A stretch of DNA of 64,000 bases from Eleusine coracana subsp. coracana. Lineage: Eukaryota; Streptophyta; Magnoliopsida; Poales; Poaceae. Made by a program: the position numbers and the translations under genes. A model generated the notes under the pieces. The model made no database searches. It saw only the letters and a list, made by a program, of their open reading frames with translations, and had not been told where the DNA came from. The stretch lies in contig CM064434.1 in the NCBI GenBank assembly GCA_032690845.1, positions 30,401,069-30,465,068 of the forward strand, given 5' to 3'. Numbering within the stretch: the first letter of the stretch is position 1; every line of letters starts with the position of its first letter. Of this stretch, positions 35,479 to 47,167 are shown piece after piece.

Positions 35479-37228
35479 ATGGCCACTCATCCCTCCTTCT
35501 GGGCTCCCAGCAACAGCATGTTCTTCGAAAGCCTTGAGTTCGTCGCCACGGTGGACCGAAAGTTGTTGTGCGTCAGCACTCCGTCACATTCGCTGCCTCT
35601 AGCCCCTGCAGCCACTGACGAAGCGGCGTGCCCGTGTTGGCTGGAGGACACGGCTGACGCACCCGGCTTTGCGATTGTAGAGGACGGGACGTTCAGGCTC
35701 GCTGAGACGATGTGTGCGGTTTAGCTCAAGCCCGCCACGCCATACGTCACCGACCGCCTCACGATGTTTCCCGGTCACGGTGACCAGCTATGGCTCCGCT
35801 TGGAGCGCTACTTGGGCCCTACACCCAGCCAAGACGACCTCCGCTTCTTCACGTTCGCCCTAGCGAACATCCATGGGCAGCTCCTCGGTGGAGAGCCTCT
35901 TCACCCAAGCCGCCTCGCTGAAACCTCCTCGAGGGGCTACCCGAACGGCCTGCGGAACGCCGCGGGGTGCTTCCAAGACGTCGCTCTCGGACCCGTGCCC
36001 TCTGTCCTTATTGATCAGGGCTTCGTCGGCGTGATCGAACACCCTGACGACTCCCTCTTCGACCTCCTCGACGTTGGATCACTGGAGGACTGCGACTCCG
36101 ACTCCGATAACTCTGCAGGGAGCTGCGACCTCCCATGCGGACGCCTTATGGTGCAGCTCGCGGCCGCGACAGTGGTAGGAGACCCCGACACCTCAGCCGC
36201 TGGGGCTCAGGCAAACCCCAGGACGCCCGCTACGGTGAACCTGCCGACAGGTACAAAGGCGGGAGAGACGCTCGTCAACATTCCCGTCACCAACATGGGC
36301 AAGCCTCAACCGGCCCACCACCACGAGGACATCTAACAGCGTTTGGAGGCTCGGTTAATGGAGCTGGAAGAGACCAGACGCCAGCTGGAGTGCGAAAAGG
36401 CTGAGATAGATCACGAGCTGGCCCGTGCCGCCACAGGCGGACGAGCTCATGCCATGGCTCGCGACATCCAGCAACGAGAGGGGTCATTAGCCACGCCATA
36501 GGGGCCGGTATGACGACACCGACAAGGAGCGGAGCCGAAGCCCAAGTCCTTCGGGGTCGCGGGTCTTCAGTCAGCGCATCCGCAGCGCCGAGTTCCCCTA
36601 GCGTTTCCGAGCCCCCGCGACCGTCACCAAGTACGCGGGGGAGACAGACCCTGGCCTCTTGCTCAAGGACTACTGCCTCGCATGCCAGGCGAGGGGAGCC
36701 ATCGACGACCTGGCCATCATCCACGACCTCCCATTGTACCTCATGGACTCGGCCTATGCCTGGCTCGAGCACCTCACCGAGGGTCAGATCTACAACTGGG
36801 GTGACTTGAGAGATGTCTTCGTTGTCAACTTTCAACGGACATACGATCGACCGGGTAGCCCTTGGGATCTCAAGAACTGCCAACAGAAGGTCGACGAGTC
36901 CCTCAGGGACTACATTTAGTGCTTCAGCAAGAAGTGTAACGAGCTACCCAACATGGGCGACGTGGATATGGTCGGCGTAACGAGCTGCCCGACCACCCGA
37001 AGAAGAAGAAGAACAAGTCGCGGTCATGGCCGCCATTGACCGCAAGCCACCCAGGCCCGCGGCGGGAGAGGCACCGAACCACTTCAAGAAGAAATGTAAT
37101 GGCCCGTGCCCCAACCGCAGATTTCCCGTCAAGCACCTCCTCAAAGACTGCTCCACGATAAAGAAGTTCCACTGGGAGGAGGCCAAGAGGGGAGACGCGG
37201 AGAAGCCGCCAAAGCCCAAGGCATAGGA
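35479..37228 (+). pseudogene. Tat gag, frameshifted and stop-containing
   Basis: From the ATG at 35479 (MATHPSFWAPSN) one frame runs through a TAG (35722) and a TAA (36334) to a Glu/Arg-rich helix (ARLMELEETRRQLECEKAEI). The gag core follows in another frame (about 36525-36919): TVTKYAGETDPGLLLKDYC, IIHDLPLYLMDSAYAWLEHL, NWGDLRDVFVVNFQRTY, SLRDYI. The nucleocapsid-proximal part (about 37026-37228) is in a third frame: NHFKKKCNGPCPNRRFPVKH. These match Tat/RIRE2 gag blocks. Most stops are TAG. The strong G+C bias gives long antisense frames (for example 36287-36883 and 36924-37613 on the minus strand) that are shadows. Confidence 0.82.
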
Positions 37229-37939
37229 CCCCACAGGCAATGACGATGACGAGAAAGGGGGGCCGGTCTTCCCTAACTCTAAAGCTTGCCATATGATTTT
37301 CACGGGGCCTGAGTACCATGGAAGCCGCCGCACTTCGAACATCGAGTGGCACGCGGTCTTTACGGCAGAGCCTGCTACACCGGCCTTCCTCAAGTGGTCG
37401 GATTTGCCGATCACCTTCGATCGGACGGACCACCCCTAACACGTGCCGCGACCGGGTCGATACCCGCTCGTGATCGACCCCATCATTGTCGTGGTTTGAC
37501 TCACCAAAGTGATGATGGATGGGGGCAGCTGCATTACCATAGTGTACGGCAACACGCTTGATCTCCTCGGCGTCAATCGGCCAAGCCTTCAGCTCACCGG
37601 CGCAACCTTTCACGGGATTGTCGAGGGTGGCAGGCCATGCCCCTCGGATGGATCAGCCTCCCCATCACGTTCAAGACTCTGTTGAACTTCCGAACCGAGA
37701 CCCTCGTCTTCGAGGTCGTTGACTTCCTGGGAGTATACCATGCCCTCCTAGGACATCCGTGCTATGCCAAGTTCATGGCCGTCCCCAACTACACCTATCT
37801 CAAGCTCAAGATGTCGGGCCTAAAAGGGGTCATCATAGTCAACGCTTCTCTCTAGCACACCTTCCAATGCGAAATGGAGAACGGCAACCTTGTCACGGCT
37901 GCGGTAGCCTCTGAGGAACTCGATGCAATTCAAGCGTGC
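37229..37939 (+). pseudogene. Tat protease region
   Basis: Blocks ACHMIFTGPEYHGSRR, FTAEPATPAFLKWSDLPITF, the protease motif VMMDGGSCITIVYGNTLDLL (near 37510), TGATFHGIVEGG and, after a frameshift near 37635, MPLGWISLPITFK, NFRTETLVFEVVDF and YAKFMAVPNYTYLKLKM match the Tat protease and linker. Several TAG codons interrupt it. It stops at AIQAC where the Athila-like element is inserted (TSD 37935-37939). Confidence 0.8.
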
Positions 37940-39248
37940 TGTTGATGGTCCTTAAATGCTAAATCTGACCGTCAAAATCTTGCATAAATAACATAAAAAG
38001 AATAACCAACATAGTGGTAAGAGTTTATTATTATCAATTTCCACAAGTATTGGTGAATATTTGTATGCATGTAATTTATTAATAAATTCAAGAAAATATC
38101 ACAGTTACAATAGTAGAAATAATAAAAGCCCATAAATATAATGTGAGAAGTGGTAAAATAATTTATTATACCTCACCATGTTGAAGCTCTCGTCGAGCCG
38201 ATTGAAACGCATATATAACTTACCCAAATCGGACTTCAGGTGTGAGAGTTATGAAGCATAGAATATCAAGTATTTGGGCTGAACCGAAGCTGACATCAGC
38301 ATGACGTTAGCACGTGGGGGAGGACAAGGGATGGCGGTTCAGATTGCTTGGCTGAGTAGAGAAGCTCATTACTTGTCCCCTAAGGATGAGGAATAGTCCA
38401 AGAAATATTCCCTTATTCTTAGAAATGCTTCTCCACTCCCCCAAGTTACCTCCCACTATAAATAGAGCCTATCTCCCTCTCATTTGACATAACACACAAG
38501 AACAAGAGTATAGAGCTCCACTTTAAAAGGCTTTAGCACTGCCAAAGTGCTTAGAAAATAGGGAGAGAGTGAGGGAGAGTTTGGGGAAGCGCCGAGCTTG
38601 TCGGTGATCTTCCCCACGCTTGTACCTTGACGGATGCTTTCCTTTTCAAGTAAGTGTTCGTGTTTCCTCTTTGGTATTTAAGTAAGTTCTTTTTTTATTA
38701 CTTGCGGGATCATCGCTCTATTTAATTAGAGTATCTTAGTCTTCTATAAGCATGGATCCGAGACTAGGATAGTAATTGATAACGTAGACGCGGTGTCTAG
38801 GCTAGAGGTTACCTTTGTTTGCCGCGTGCCCCACGGTTTGTAGAGATAGTCGGTAGGTGGTGACAGCCCTATCCGGCCTTAGTAATCCTCCACTTTCCGG
38901 TACGTCATAGAGCTGTTGGCCGGAGTCGCCTGTGGATGTAGGGGTAAGCTGGTGCCCGAAGTAAGTAGTAATAGACCGGACCTATCTTATTATAGGATCC
39001 TTGACCATAGGAATCCTCTCTACCTTCTGCCTACCATATTCTTGTTGTCCTTCGATGGATTAGTTTAGAATAATAATACACACACGTTCCCCAAGATTCG
39101 ATAACCTGGAATACTCCTAGGTGAAGTGGTACATCGGTATCCATGCGCTTGCAGATTTATCTGTGATCGTAAGAAATACCAACATGCATTTCTGGCGCCG
39201 TTGCCAGGGATAGTAATATTTTTGGTGTGATGTTAAGAGGTGTCAACA
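37940..39248 (+). repeat. 5' LTR of the Athila-like element
   Basis: TGTTGATGGTCC to GGTGTCAACA. TATA box CACTATAAATAGAG near 38453. Near its start, GTC/GAC words form an inverted repeat (seen better in the 3' LTR: TTGACGGTC ... GACCGTCAA). It contains the block CGGTAGGTGGTGACAGCCCT at 38851, also found in the SIRE-like element at 13201. Confidence 0.88.
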
Positions 39249-41106
39249 AGCATTTTTGGCGTAGTTGCTGGGGAACGGTTGTTGTATTATCTTTGAACCT
39301 TGTTCGTCCTCGTACCTTTTCTTTTTTTCCTTTTCCTTTTATTTCTTTTCTTTTTCTACCATGGAGCAAACTTCTATCCTATCATTTTCTGCTTCGAAGG
39401 GTGAGTTCTTTGAGCCACCATCGTCTGTGGACCCAATTCGCACATCCGGCTATGAACTCCGCCCAATGGCGCTTTAGTTTATTTCCCCTTTTTATTTCTA
39501 TTCAATTCAATTTTATAGTGCGCCTAGAAAAGAAAAAATAATAATAAATAAAGTTGTGACTCTATTTGACCCATAAAGCCAGTAAAGTCCCTTTTTCTTT
39601 TCACCCTTTTTGTTTTTGTTTTTGTTCTTCTTCAAATAAAGCAGCCAAGTACATGATCAAGTGTGGGGGAGGCCTTCAAGATTCACAATGCACAAACAAT
39701 ACAAGGCCTCCCATCGACACGTGGCGCATCATCACTTAAGCCAACACGACATAGGGCAAGGCGATCGGGCTCCAAGCAACATCAACCAACCTACAAGGGC
39801 AATCGACCCAGCCATGGTTCCCCTTGACCTCTACCTTTCAAGAGCAGTGGTTTGCACACTCTATCCCTTTCCCCCTAGTTTCCTAGTTAAACCAAACATA
39901 TCTTGAATCAATCATAAAAAGTTAACTAGAAAACTAAAATGAACCTTATGGAAGCCTCATGTTATTTCATGCTTCTATTTTGTTGGCTTGCATGCTCCTT
40001 ATTCCTAGTTCATAGACTTGTTGCTTGTGAACTACATCTTTAGGAAAGCATGTCACCTAGGTACTTGATGCATGAGATATGGTTTGACGAAATGAATCTT
40101 TCTCTTATGCTTGATGTGCTTGGGAATTTTTCTTACAAAAAAAATTAAAATCAATAGCTTGACTCCTCAATGATTATATCTTCCTACCAAAGACATATGA
40201 TAAACTCATTGAAAATCTTATGCATATGCTACTTGTTGTTTCGTTGAACTTTGTCAAGTTGTTGTGACCCTTGTGAGTTACTATTTATGACTTTTTGATC
40301 AAGATTTTGTGCACACCACTTCGCTAATACTTCTTCAATGGAAGTTAGCACCACCATATCCATCATCCATGTGCTATTTCTTCTACACTAGAAGATAGCA
40401 CTTTCATGTCATTATCCATCCATTACATAAAGTACTTCATCATATTCTGATGAACTCCCTCTCCAAATATCCTTATAAAAGAGACATGGGCTATTCATGA
40501 TAAAAAAAAGAGAGAAAAAAACAAAAAAAAGATAGAGAAAGAATTAGCCCATGTTCTCAAATGCCTATCCAATAGAAGGGAGGGAGCATCTTAAAAGAAA
40601 AGGGAGTATTCACATTCAGTCATTTTCCGTCCATATATCCACATGTGCACATGCTTGATCGAAAGTTCATGAATTGTTCTCCATGGATCCGGTTTTTGAC
40701 TTAGTGATATATGAGACACAAGTATGCCTCTCTTCTACCCCAACCTTGAGCTCCACATGAAGCCATATTTAGAAGTAGGAATGAAAAGAGGCAATGTCAA
40801 ATGCCCTACTGAGGAACCATACACATTGAGCGAGTTGAGAGAATCATTTGAGGAGAACAGCTATGATTTGTTTTGAAAATATTTTCAAAAACCCAAGCTA
40901 CATAGCAGAACGAGTGAAGATGATTGGAGTCAGCACCGTTCCATTCCTCAACCACCCAAGGTGACATGATAGACACTTTAAAAGTTCATGAGTCAAGGTA
41001 TGACATGGAATAATTTGCATGCTAGCATCATACCAATTGAAGTTGTGATCCACCTTAGTCTTCAACCTTTACTCGAGGACAAGCAAAGGCTAAGTGTGGG
41101 GGAGTT
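39249..41106 (+). other. Internal region of the Athila-like element, non-coding
   Basis: No protease or polymerase motif in any frame. It holds A-rich stretches (40500-40540), a second polypurine word CAAGTGTGGGGGAGG at 39659-39673 and the true tract at 41092-41106. It likely depends on proteins from a relative. Confidence 0.75.
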
Positions 41107-42430
41107 TGTTGACGGTCCTTAAATGCTAAATCTGACCGTCAAATCCTTGCATAAATAACATAAAAAAATAACCAACATAGTGGTAAGAGTTTATTATTAA
41201 CAATTTCCACAAGTGTTGGTGAATATTTGTATGCAGGTGATTTATTAACAAGTTCAAGAAAATATCAGAGTTACAAGAGTAGAAATAATAAAAGCCCATA
41301 AATATAAAGTGAGAAGTGGTAAAATAATTTATTAGACCTCACCATGTTGAAGCTCTCGTCGATCTGATCGAAACGCATATATATAACTTGCCCAAATCAG
41401 ACTTCGGATGTGAGAGTTATGAAGCACAGAATATCAAGTATTTGGGCTGAACTGATGCTGACATCAGCATGACATCAGCATGCGCGGGAGGAGAAGGGAA
41501 TGGCGGTTCAGATTGCTTGGCTCAGTGGAGAAGCTCATTATTTGTCCCCTAAGGATGAGGAATAGTCCAAGAAATATTCCCTTATTCTTAGGAATGCTTC
41601 TCCACTCCCCCAAGTTACCTCTCACTATAAATAGAGCCTCTCTCCCTCTCATTTGACACAACACACAAGAAGAAGAGTATAGAGCTCCACTTAAAAAGGC
41701 TTTAGCACTGCCAAAGTGCTTAGAAAATAGGGAGAGAGTGAGGGAGAGTTCGGGGAAGTGCCGTGCTTGTCGGCGATCTTCCCCACGCTTGTACCTCGAT
41801 GGATGCTTTCCTTTTCAAGTAAGTGTTCGTGTTTCCTCTTTGGTATTTAAGTTTCCTATTTAAGTTAGTTCTTTCTTTATTACTTACGGGATCATTGATC
41901 TGTTTAATTAGAGTATATTAGTCTTCTATAAGCGTGGATCCGAGACTAGGATAGTAATTGATAGCATAGACGCGGTGTCTAGCCTAGAGGTTACCTTTGT
42001 TTGCAGCGTGCCCCACGATTTGTAGAGGTAATCGGTAGGTGGTGACAGCCCTATCCGGCCTTAGTAATCCTCCATGTTCGGGTACGTCGTAGAGCTGTTG
42101 ACCAGAGTCGCCTGTGGATGCACGGGTAAGCCGGTGCCCGAAGTAAGTAGTAATAGACCGGACCTATCTTATTATAGGATCCTTGAGCATAGGAATCCTC
42201 TCTACCCTCTGCCTACCATATTCTTGTTGTCCTTGGACAGATTAGTTTAGAAGAATAATACACACACGTTCCCCGAGATTCGATAACCTGGAATACTCCT
42301 AGGTGAAGTGCTACGTTGGTATCCGTGCGCTTGCGGATTTATCTGTTATCGTAAGAAATACCAACATGCATTTCTGGCGCCGCTGCCAGGGATAGTAATA
42401 TTTCTGGTGTGATGTTAACAAGTGTCAACA
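41107..42430 (+). repeat. 3' LTR of the Athila-like element
   Basis: TGTTGACGGTCC to AGTGTCAACA, 1324 bp, with TATA box ACTATAAATAGAG near 41626. A 9-bp inverted repeat, TTGACGGTC (41110-41118) and GACCGTCAA (41135-41143), sits at the LTR start. The CGGTAGGTGGTGACAGCCCT block recurs at 42033. Confidence 0.88.
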
Positions 42431-42435
42431 CGCGC

Positions 42436-42884
42436 TGACGTAAATATGGCCCGATCTTCCGAGATGTAAGGGGATAAACTCGAATTTGGGGAACTTGGCA
42501 TCGACGACCCGGCTTGAATCAGACACGATCCAACCCCACAACCGTTACACCAAGCACAAATTGATTGTTCCTGCAAGCGAAATCGAGAACACAAGCAAGA
42601 GAGGATAAACACGCAATCTAAAATTGCAAATATGGATGAAGCGAATCACAAGAAAAGGTTCAAGCTCTAAACACAAAAGGACTAATCACCACAGTGGTGT
42701 AGAACAAGAACAGGGGCCCTGGATTACTATAAAAGGACTTGTCACCACAGTTACATTAATTCGATCAAGTTTCTCTCTGGAAAACTGAAGGGATGTCGGC
42801 TGAATCCAAGACGAACGTGGCGACCGAGTTGGTGACGACTTGTAACTTGGAGAAGGCCATGATATGCGCGTATCCGGCATGGTG
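42436..42884. repeat. Truncated LTR, family X, copy 2
   Basis: It starts TGACGTAAATATGGCCCGAT and follows the family X LTR, but lacks about 300 bp in the middle (junction near 42789) and the last dozen bases. GCATGGTG at 42884 passes directly into Tat reverse transcriptase codons (TATCACCCCGACTGG). No TSD can be recognised. Confidence 0.85.
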
Positions 42885-43675
42885 TATCACCCCGACTGGT
42901 TAGCTAATCCCATCCTTGTACGAAAAAATGGAAAATGGAGAATGTGTGTTGGCTATACCGGCCTGAACAAGGCATATTCAAAAGATCCATTTCCTTTGCC
43001 ACACATAGACCGGATAGTTGACTCGACTACGGGTTGCGAAGCCCTCTGCTTCCTTGATGCGTACTCCGGATATCATCAAATTGCGATGAAAGAATCTGAC
43101 CATCTTGCGACATCTTTCATCACCCCTTTCGGCTCTTACTGCTGCTATGTGACAATGCCTTTTGGGCTCAAAAACACTGGCGCAAACTTTCAACGTTGTA
43201 TGCAGCGGTGTTTTGATCATCAGATCGGCCACACGGTTCAGGCCTACATGGATGACATTGTCATCAAGTCCAGGAAGGCCGACACCCTCGTAGCCGACCT
43301 TGAATGTGTTTTCGCCAAACTACGCGAGATCGGCGTGAAACTCAACCCTGAGAAATGCATCTTCAGAGTCCCTAGGGGGATGCTTCTCGGGTTCATTGTT
43401 TCCGAGCAAGGCATCGAGGCCAACACCGAGAAGATCTCCGTAATCGAGCGTATGGGCCCGATTCAAAATCTCAAGGGGCTACAGCGTCTTACGGGCTGCC
43501 TGGCAGCACTAAGACATTTCATCTCACGACTCGGCGAGAGGGTGCTCCCGTTCTACAAACTGCTGAAGAAATCCGACCACTTTGAATGGACCCCGGAGGC
43601 GTAGTCCACCCTCGACGAGGTCAAGTGCGTCTTGACTGACGCCCCAGTGCTGACTCCCCCGACCCCGGGGGAGGT
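42885..43675 (+). pseudogene. Tat reverse transcriptase fragment
   Basis: The frame is open from within the X remnant to a TAG at 43602: VYHPDWLANPILVRKNGKWR, FPLPHIDRIVDSTTGCEALC, CFLDAYSGYHQIAMKESDHL, MPFGLKNTGANFQRCMQRCF, the catalytic AYMDDIVIKSRKAD (near 43250), KLNPEKCIFRVPRGMLLGF, LTGCLAALRHFISRLGERVL and LKKSDHFEWTPEA, then in frame after the TAG STLDEVKCVLTDAPVLTPP. Both catalytic aspartate blocks (FLDAYSG and YMDD) are intact. The upstream quarter of the domain is missing and the rest of pol is cut off at 43675. Confidence 0.9.
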
Positions 43676-44605
43676 TGTTGGTCGTAACTACGCACCTACT
43701 TATATACCGTAAGAGAACGGTGTACGATTGTAGCACTTTTTCCCTTAAATTGAGTATTCCATGGTTTATCGTATCCACTAGGATCTTAAGGATTATTAAA
43801 CAAAGTTAATAGTAGAAGATCTAGTCAAGGCTACTATCGAGTTCGAGTTGCATGAGGGGAGACTGGCCAGCGCAAAGGCGCGCCAGACAGCAAATCTGTC
43901 GTTTGTGCCGATCGGCACTGAAGTTGAGCCGATCGGCACACTACCGAATCTGTGATCACACCGATCAGCGCTGGAGTTGAGCCGATCGACACATAAACGA
44001 ATCTAAGCTAGAGTGTGCCAGATACCTCGTAAGCATAAGTTGTTAAGTGAGTAGCCAGATATCTACTAGTGTGATCGTAACCAGATAGTCTAATCAAATA
44101 GCATCATAATTGTAATTACATGGATCAATGAAAACCTATAATGAATAAGACCACCCACCTTTCCGAGCGTCTCCCGATTGTCGCTGCCGAGAGGAAATCC
44201 TTAATCGCGTAAGTATCTTACCCTGCTCAACTATCCAATAGTGCTACGCAGGTTTAGTGCTGTCACCGCTAAACCACACTACTAGCATCATCAAGCAACC
44301 ATAATCAATACAATGTCCGAATACTATCCTGATCACCATGATCAAGATAATATCAACCTGCTTAGCCTAGAACTAAGCAATTCGAATAAGCATATGCGTG
44401 ATTACAGAATCAAGATAGACAAATCACCAAAACCATCATCAACATATTATGTTATCCTTGAGATACATAGAGTGAGATTCATCACCACCGAGATGGTCTA
44501 CCTTGACGGATCAACTCTTACTCCAATGGTTCTTGAAACTCAACTAGAGATCTATTCTAACGGGGCGAACTCCGGTGGCTCTAACTCACGGATCTGTTGT
44601 CCCAT

Positions 44606-46552
44606 TGAAAGGATCATAGTGACCGAGCGGGGGGGGGGGGAATCGGGAACTACCTCTATGAACCAATTTTACCAATTACAAACTCCCGATAGCACTCAAA
44701 GCAACTCCTACTCAAATCTAGTGGTGATCACACTAACAATATAATCCTATGAATGGAAAGGCATCCTGTGCATACTAGTGGATCACACAAAAGCAATACA
44801 ACTCCTATGCAAGCTAGTTATCAAAGATACGCGGAAGCAAACAACTAGCTAGCAAGGAGTTCTACTCAAGCAAAGCTACTAGATCAACAAGCATATGGAA
44901 AGCATATAAGCATGAGTAGCACAGTACATACTAGGGTGATCAATCAAGGCAAACAAACTCCTATACATGCTAGTGATCAAGTATGAAGGCTAAGCACTAC
45001 TAGCAAGTAAAAGAGCCTATTCATGCAAGTCTACAAGGTAATCAACTAAAGAAAGGTAAGCACACAAGCATGAGTAGCATGGTATGTAAATGCAGAAAGT
45101 AAAGCATCAAAGTGAGGAGTAGAGTAAGGGATGGCTCATGATTTTTTCCCGAGGTCTCGGAAGGATGGCGCCTTCCCCTAATCCTTGTTGAAACCACTCC
45201 CGTCGGAGTCCCGATCCCTCCCGCCACCAAGTGGAGTTCTCGTCCACGAGCACGCAATCACTCCTCGAGTGAAGACATGGTGTGCGTCACTGCAGCACAA
45301 AGCACAAGCTCGCCTCCCTCGAGAACTTACTAGACTCCCCGAGCCAACACGGGCGCTCACTAGCAATGCCCCTTTCAACGGCGGGCTCAAACCGTGTACA
45401 AACGTGTGATGGCCTTCACAACCGATCACGATAGGCTCGATCACCGACACCTAACCAATCTAGGTCTCACCATAGACCAAGAGTAACAATCTAGATCACA
45501 CCCTCAAGGACACCCTAGCCATAGATGTGCAAGATGCTCAAGCTACTCTTCTCTAGCACTCTCAAGATATGCAATATCTCCTCCTAGTGCTCTCCACTTT
45601 TCCTCTTGGACCTTACCAAATGCTCTCAGGTATTCCACTAGCCAAGAGAGGTCTCCAAGACCCCAGCAACGTAGTTATATAGGCTCCCAACCTCAAACTA
45701 GTCGTTGCTCCATGAAATTGCATTTCTGGACACACTAACCGGGTTGTCCGGTCACTGCTTGACCGGACTGTCCGGTCACTCTGTAACGGCTCTCCTCAGT
45801 CATTGGCCTCCACTGTCCAGGCAAATTCTTGTACCGACCGGACTCTCCGGTCATTGGACCGGACCGTCCGGTCCACTTTTTCTCTCCATTCTAGGAACCT
45901 CCATGAAATGCACCTCTTCTGCCTTTCCTACACTCCTACTGACCGGACTGTCCAGTTAGCAGACCGGACTGTCCGGTCTGTATGGAGTCTCCTGCTGACA
46001 GAGTCCTACTCCTCGCGCTAAGTCCTGGACAACTCCCCATAGTGACCGTACAGTCCGGTCTCTACAGACCCATCTGTCCGATCTCTATGTCCAGAAGTTG
46101 AAACTTGTCATCCTCACTTGACTTCGTTTCCCGGCTTCTCCGAATAGCTTCTGGCTTCTCCGCTGTCACCTAGTGCCTGTGATTTCACCGAGCAACCTTG
46201 CACATCACTAACTAGACATGACCTAAGAAAATGACCTAGACCCCCTTGATAGTCTAGTTTCTCATATGGACTCAAAGCCCTAATAACTACTCAAGTGTTC
46301 CAAACACTTGCACCATAGCTTGTTCTCCGCTTTTATCCATCTCCATCAACCCTTGGACTCCATCAAGTTCACAAGACTCCATGCTTGCGGTCATTGTCAT
46401 CAATCACTAAAGACACCGTAGACAATCATCATAAGGTAGAAAAGGTTTCCTACACAAACAACACTCGTGTAGATATTAGTCACATTTCATGTTTGTCATG
46501 CATCACCAAAACATCATACCTTAGGGTGACCTCAATGGTCATGATCCTTACA
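44606..46552 (-). repeat. SIRE-like solo LTR (TSD CCCAT)
   Basis: CCCAT at 44601-44605 and 46553-46557 flanks a 1947-bp LTR running TGTAAGGATCATGACC to ATGATCCTTTCA on the minus strand. It is homologous to the LTRs of the element at 9931-17834, including the AAGGTATGATGTTTTGGTGA start block, the palindrome cluster and the CCTCGGGAAAAAATCATGAG block. With no internal DNA, it is a solo LTR. A poly-G run is at 44630-44640. Confidence 0.92.
45675..46095 (-). promoter_or_regulatory. Palindrome cluster and TATA box of the SIRE-like solo LTR
   Basis: Clear copies include GACCGGACTGTCCGGTC (about 45761 and 45961), GACCGGACTCTCCGGTC (about 45837), GACCGGACCGTCCGGTC (about 45856) and GACCGTACAGTCCGGTC (about 46043). 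On the minus strand the TATA box (CCTATATAA, 45683-45675) follows about 40 bp after the nearest copy. These are the best-preserved copies of this word in the window. Confidence 0.7.
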
Positions 46553-46589
46553 CCCATCTGATGCCTCCTCTCGTCTGTCTACGGTTTAC

Positions 46590-46940
46590 AAGTATATATA
46601 AGGATTCTACTCGTAAAGGACTCGGTTTCTAGCAAATAAGTTGGTTGTGCCAATTGGCGTAGGATTGCGCCAGTCGGTGCAAGCCGTGTCTTCTCTGGTT
46701 TCTGCTCCGAGTCGGTTCCTTTGTCCTCCACAGCTGCCATATGGGCCTTTTCCTTTGAGATAAAGTCTTGCACGGCAAGTCAGGATCTTGAAGTTCCATA
46801 AATCTTCCAGGCAAATATCTTCAAGTGTCTTACGCAGATAAACTTCCATAAGCATGTGGAATGGGCCTCGGTCACTTCTGTGGGCCAAAACACCCTTGCA
46901 CCGATTGGCTCATGGGTTGCGCCGATCAGTGCACTGGGCT
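46590..46940 (-). promoter_or_regulatory. Palindrome cluster and TATA box of the Athila-like LTR
   Basis: Copies of a TGCCGATCGGCA-like word (TGCCAATTGGCG 46648-46659, TGCGCCAGTCGGTGCA, TGCACCGATTGGC, TGCGCCGATCAGTGCA) lie upstream, on the minus strand, of TATATATA at 46600-46593, about 45 bp from the nearest copy. More copies are at 43905-43990 and in the leader at 51880-52560. Confidence 0.6.
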
Positions 46941-47148
46941 TCTTCAGTGCATTTTATTGCTTCTAGAATCCTGTCCTTCCAGCATCACTTTAATCACCAA
47001 TTCTACTTGTTTCTGCAATATAGCTCCAAAACACCGCATATACAAATATATAGGCAAAATCATAGGTAAATGGCCTAAATTTGGCATCAATTATGCTCTA
47101 ATTGGGGTTATATTCACATATAAAAGGGGCACTTAGGAAGTGCCAACA

Positions 47149-47167
47149 GTTCCCCCACACTTAAACC
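47149..47167 (-). other. Polypurine tract of the Athila-like element
   Basis: The minus strand reads GGTTTAAGTGTGGGGGAAC directly before the LTR start TGTTGGC. A second similar tract (GAAGTGTGGGGGATG on the minus strand) lies at about 47813-47799. Confidence 0.75.

Larger units (their letters stand above)
37940..42430 (+). mobile_element. Complete non-autonomous Athila-like LTR element
   Basis: Two similar LTRs (37940-39248 and 41107-42430) bracket 1858 bp without retroviral coding sequence. A primer-site-like TTTTGGCGTAGTTGCTGGGG (39255 on) follows the 5' LTR, and the polypurine tract AAGTGTGGGGGAG precedes the 3' LTR; both are of the Athila type. Flanking 5-mers are CGTGC (37935-37939) and CGCGC (42431-42435), one transition apart. 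A 38-codon ATG frame (39361-39477, MEQTSILSFSASKGEFFEPP) may be a gag vestige. The close match of the LTRs shows it is one of the younger insertions here. Confidence 0.88.
33482..43675 (+). mobile_element. Tat/RIRE2-like Ty3 element, 5' LTR to reverse transcriptase, with nested insertions
   Basis: The 5' LTR (33482-35422) is followed by a primer site, gag, protease and reverse transcriptase on the plus strand. Three insertions interrupt it: a solo LTR in its LTR (34517-35271), an Athila-like element (37940-42430) and a truncated LTR (42436-42884). Sequence between the protease region (37934) and VYHPDWLANP (42885), roughly 100 codons, is missing. The element is cut at 43675 by the next LTR; RNase H, integrase and 3' LTR are not seen. 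The gag and DGGS-type protease and the RT match Tat-lineage grass elements such as RIRE2. Confidence 0.88.
43676..47148 (-). repeat. 3' LTR of the Athila-like element, split by a solo LTR
   Basis: The minus strand starts TGTTGGCACTTCC at 47148 and ends CGACCAACA at 43676; without the inserted solo LTR and one TSD it is about 1.52 kb. It has TATA box CCTTATATATAC (46603-46592). Copies of the TGCCGATCGGCA word lie upstream (46648-46935) and downstream (43905-43990) of the TATA box. Confidence 0.78.

Noticed and set aside
36287..37613. Long minus-strand ORFs of 156-229 codons
   Set aside because: Antisense shadows of the Tat gag and protease region, whose plus-strand blocks match known families.
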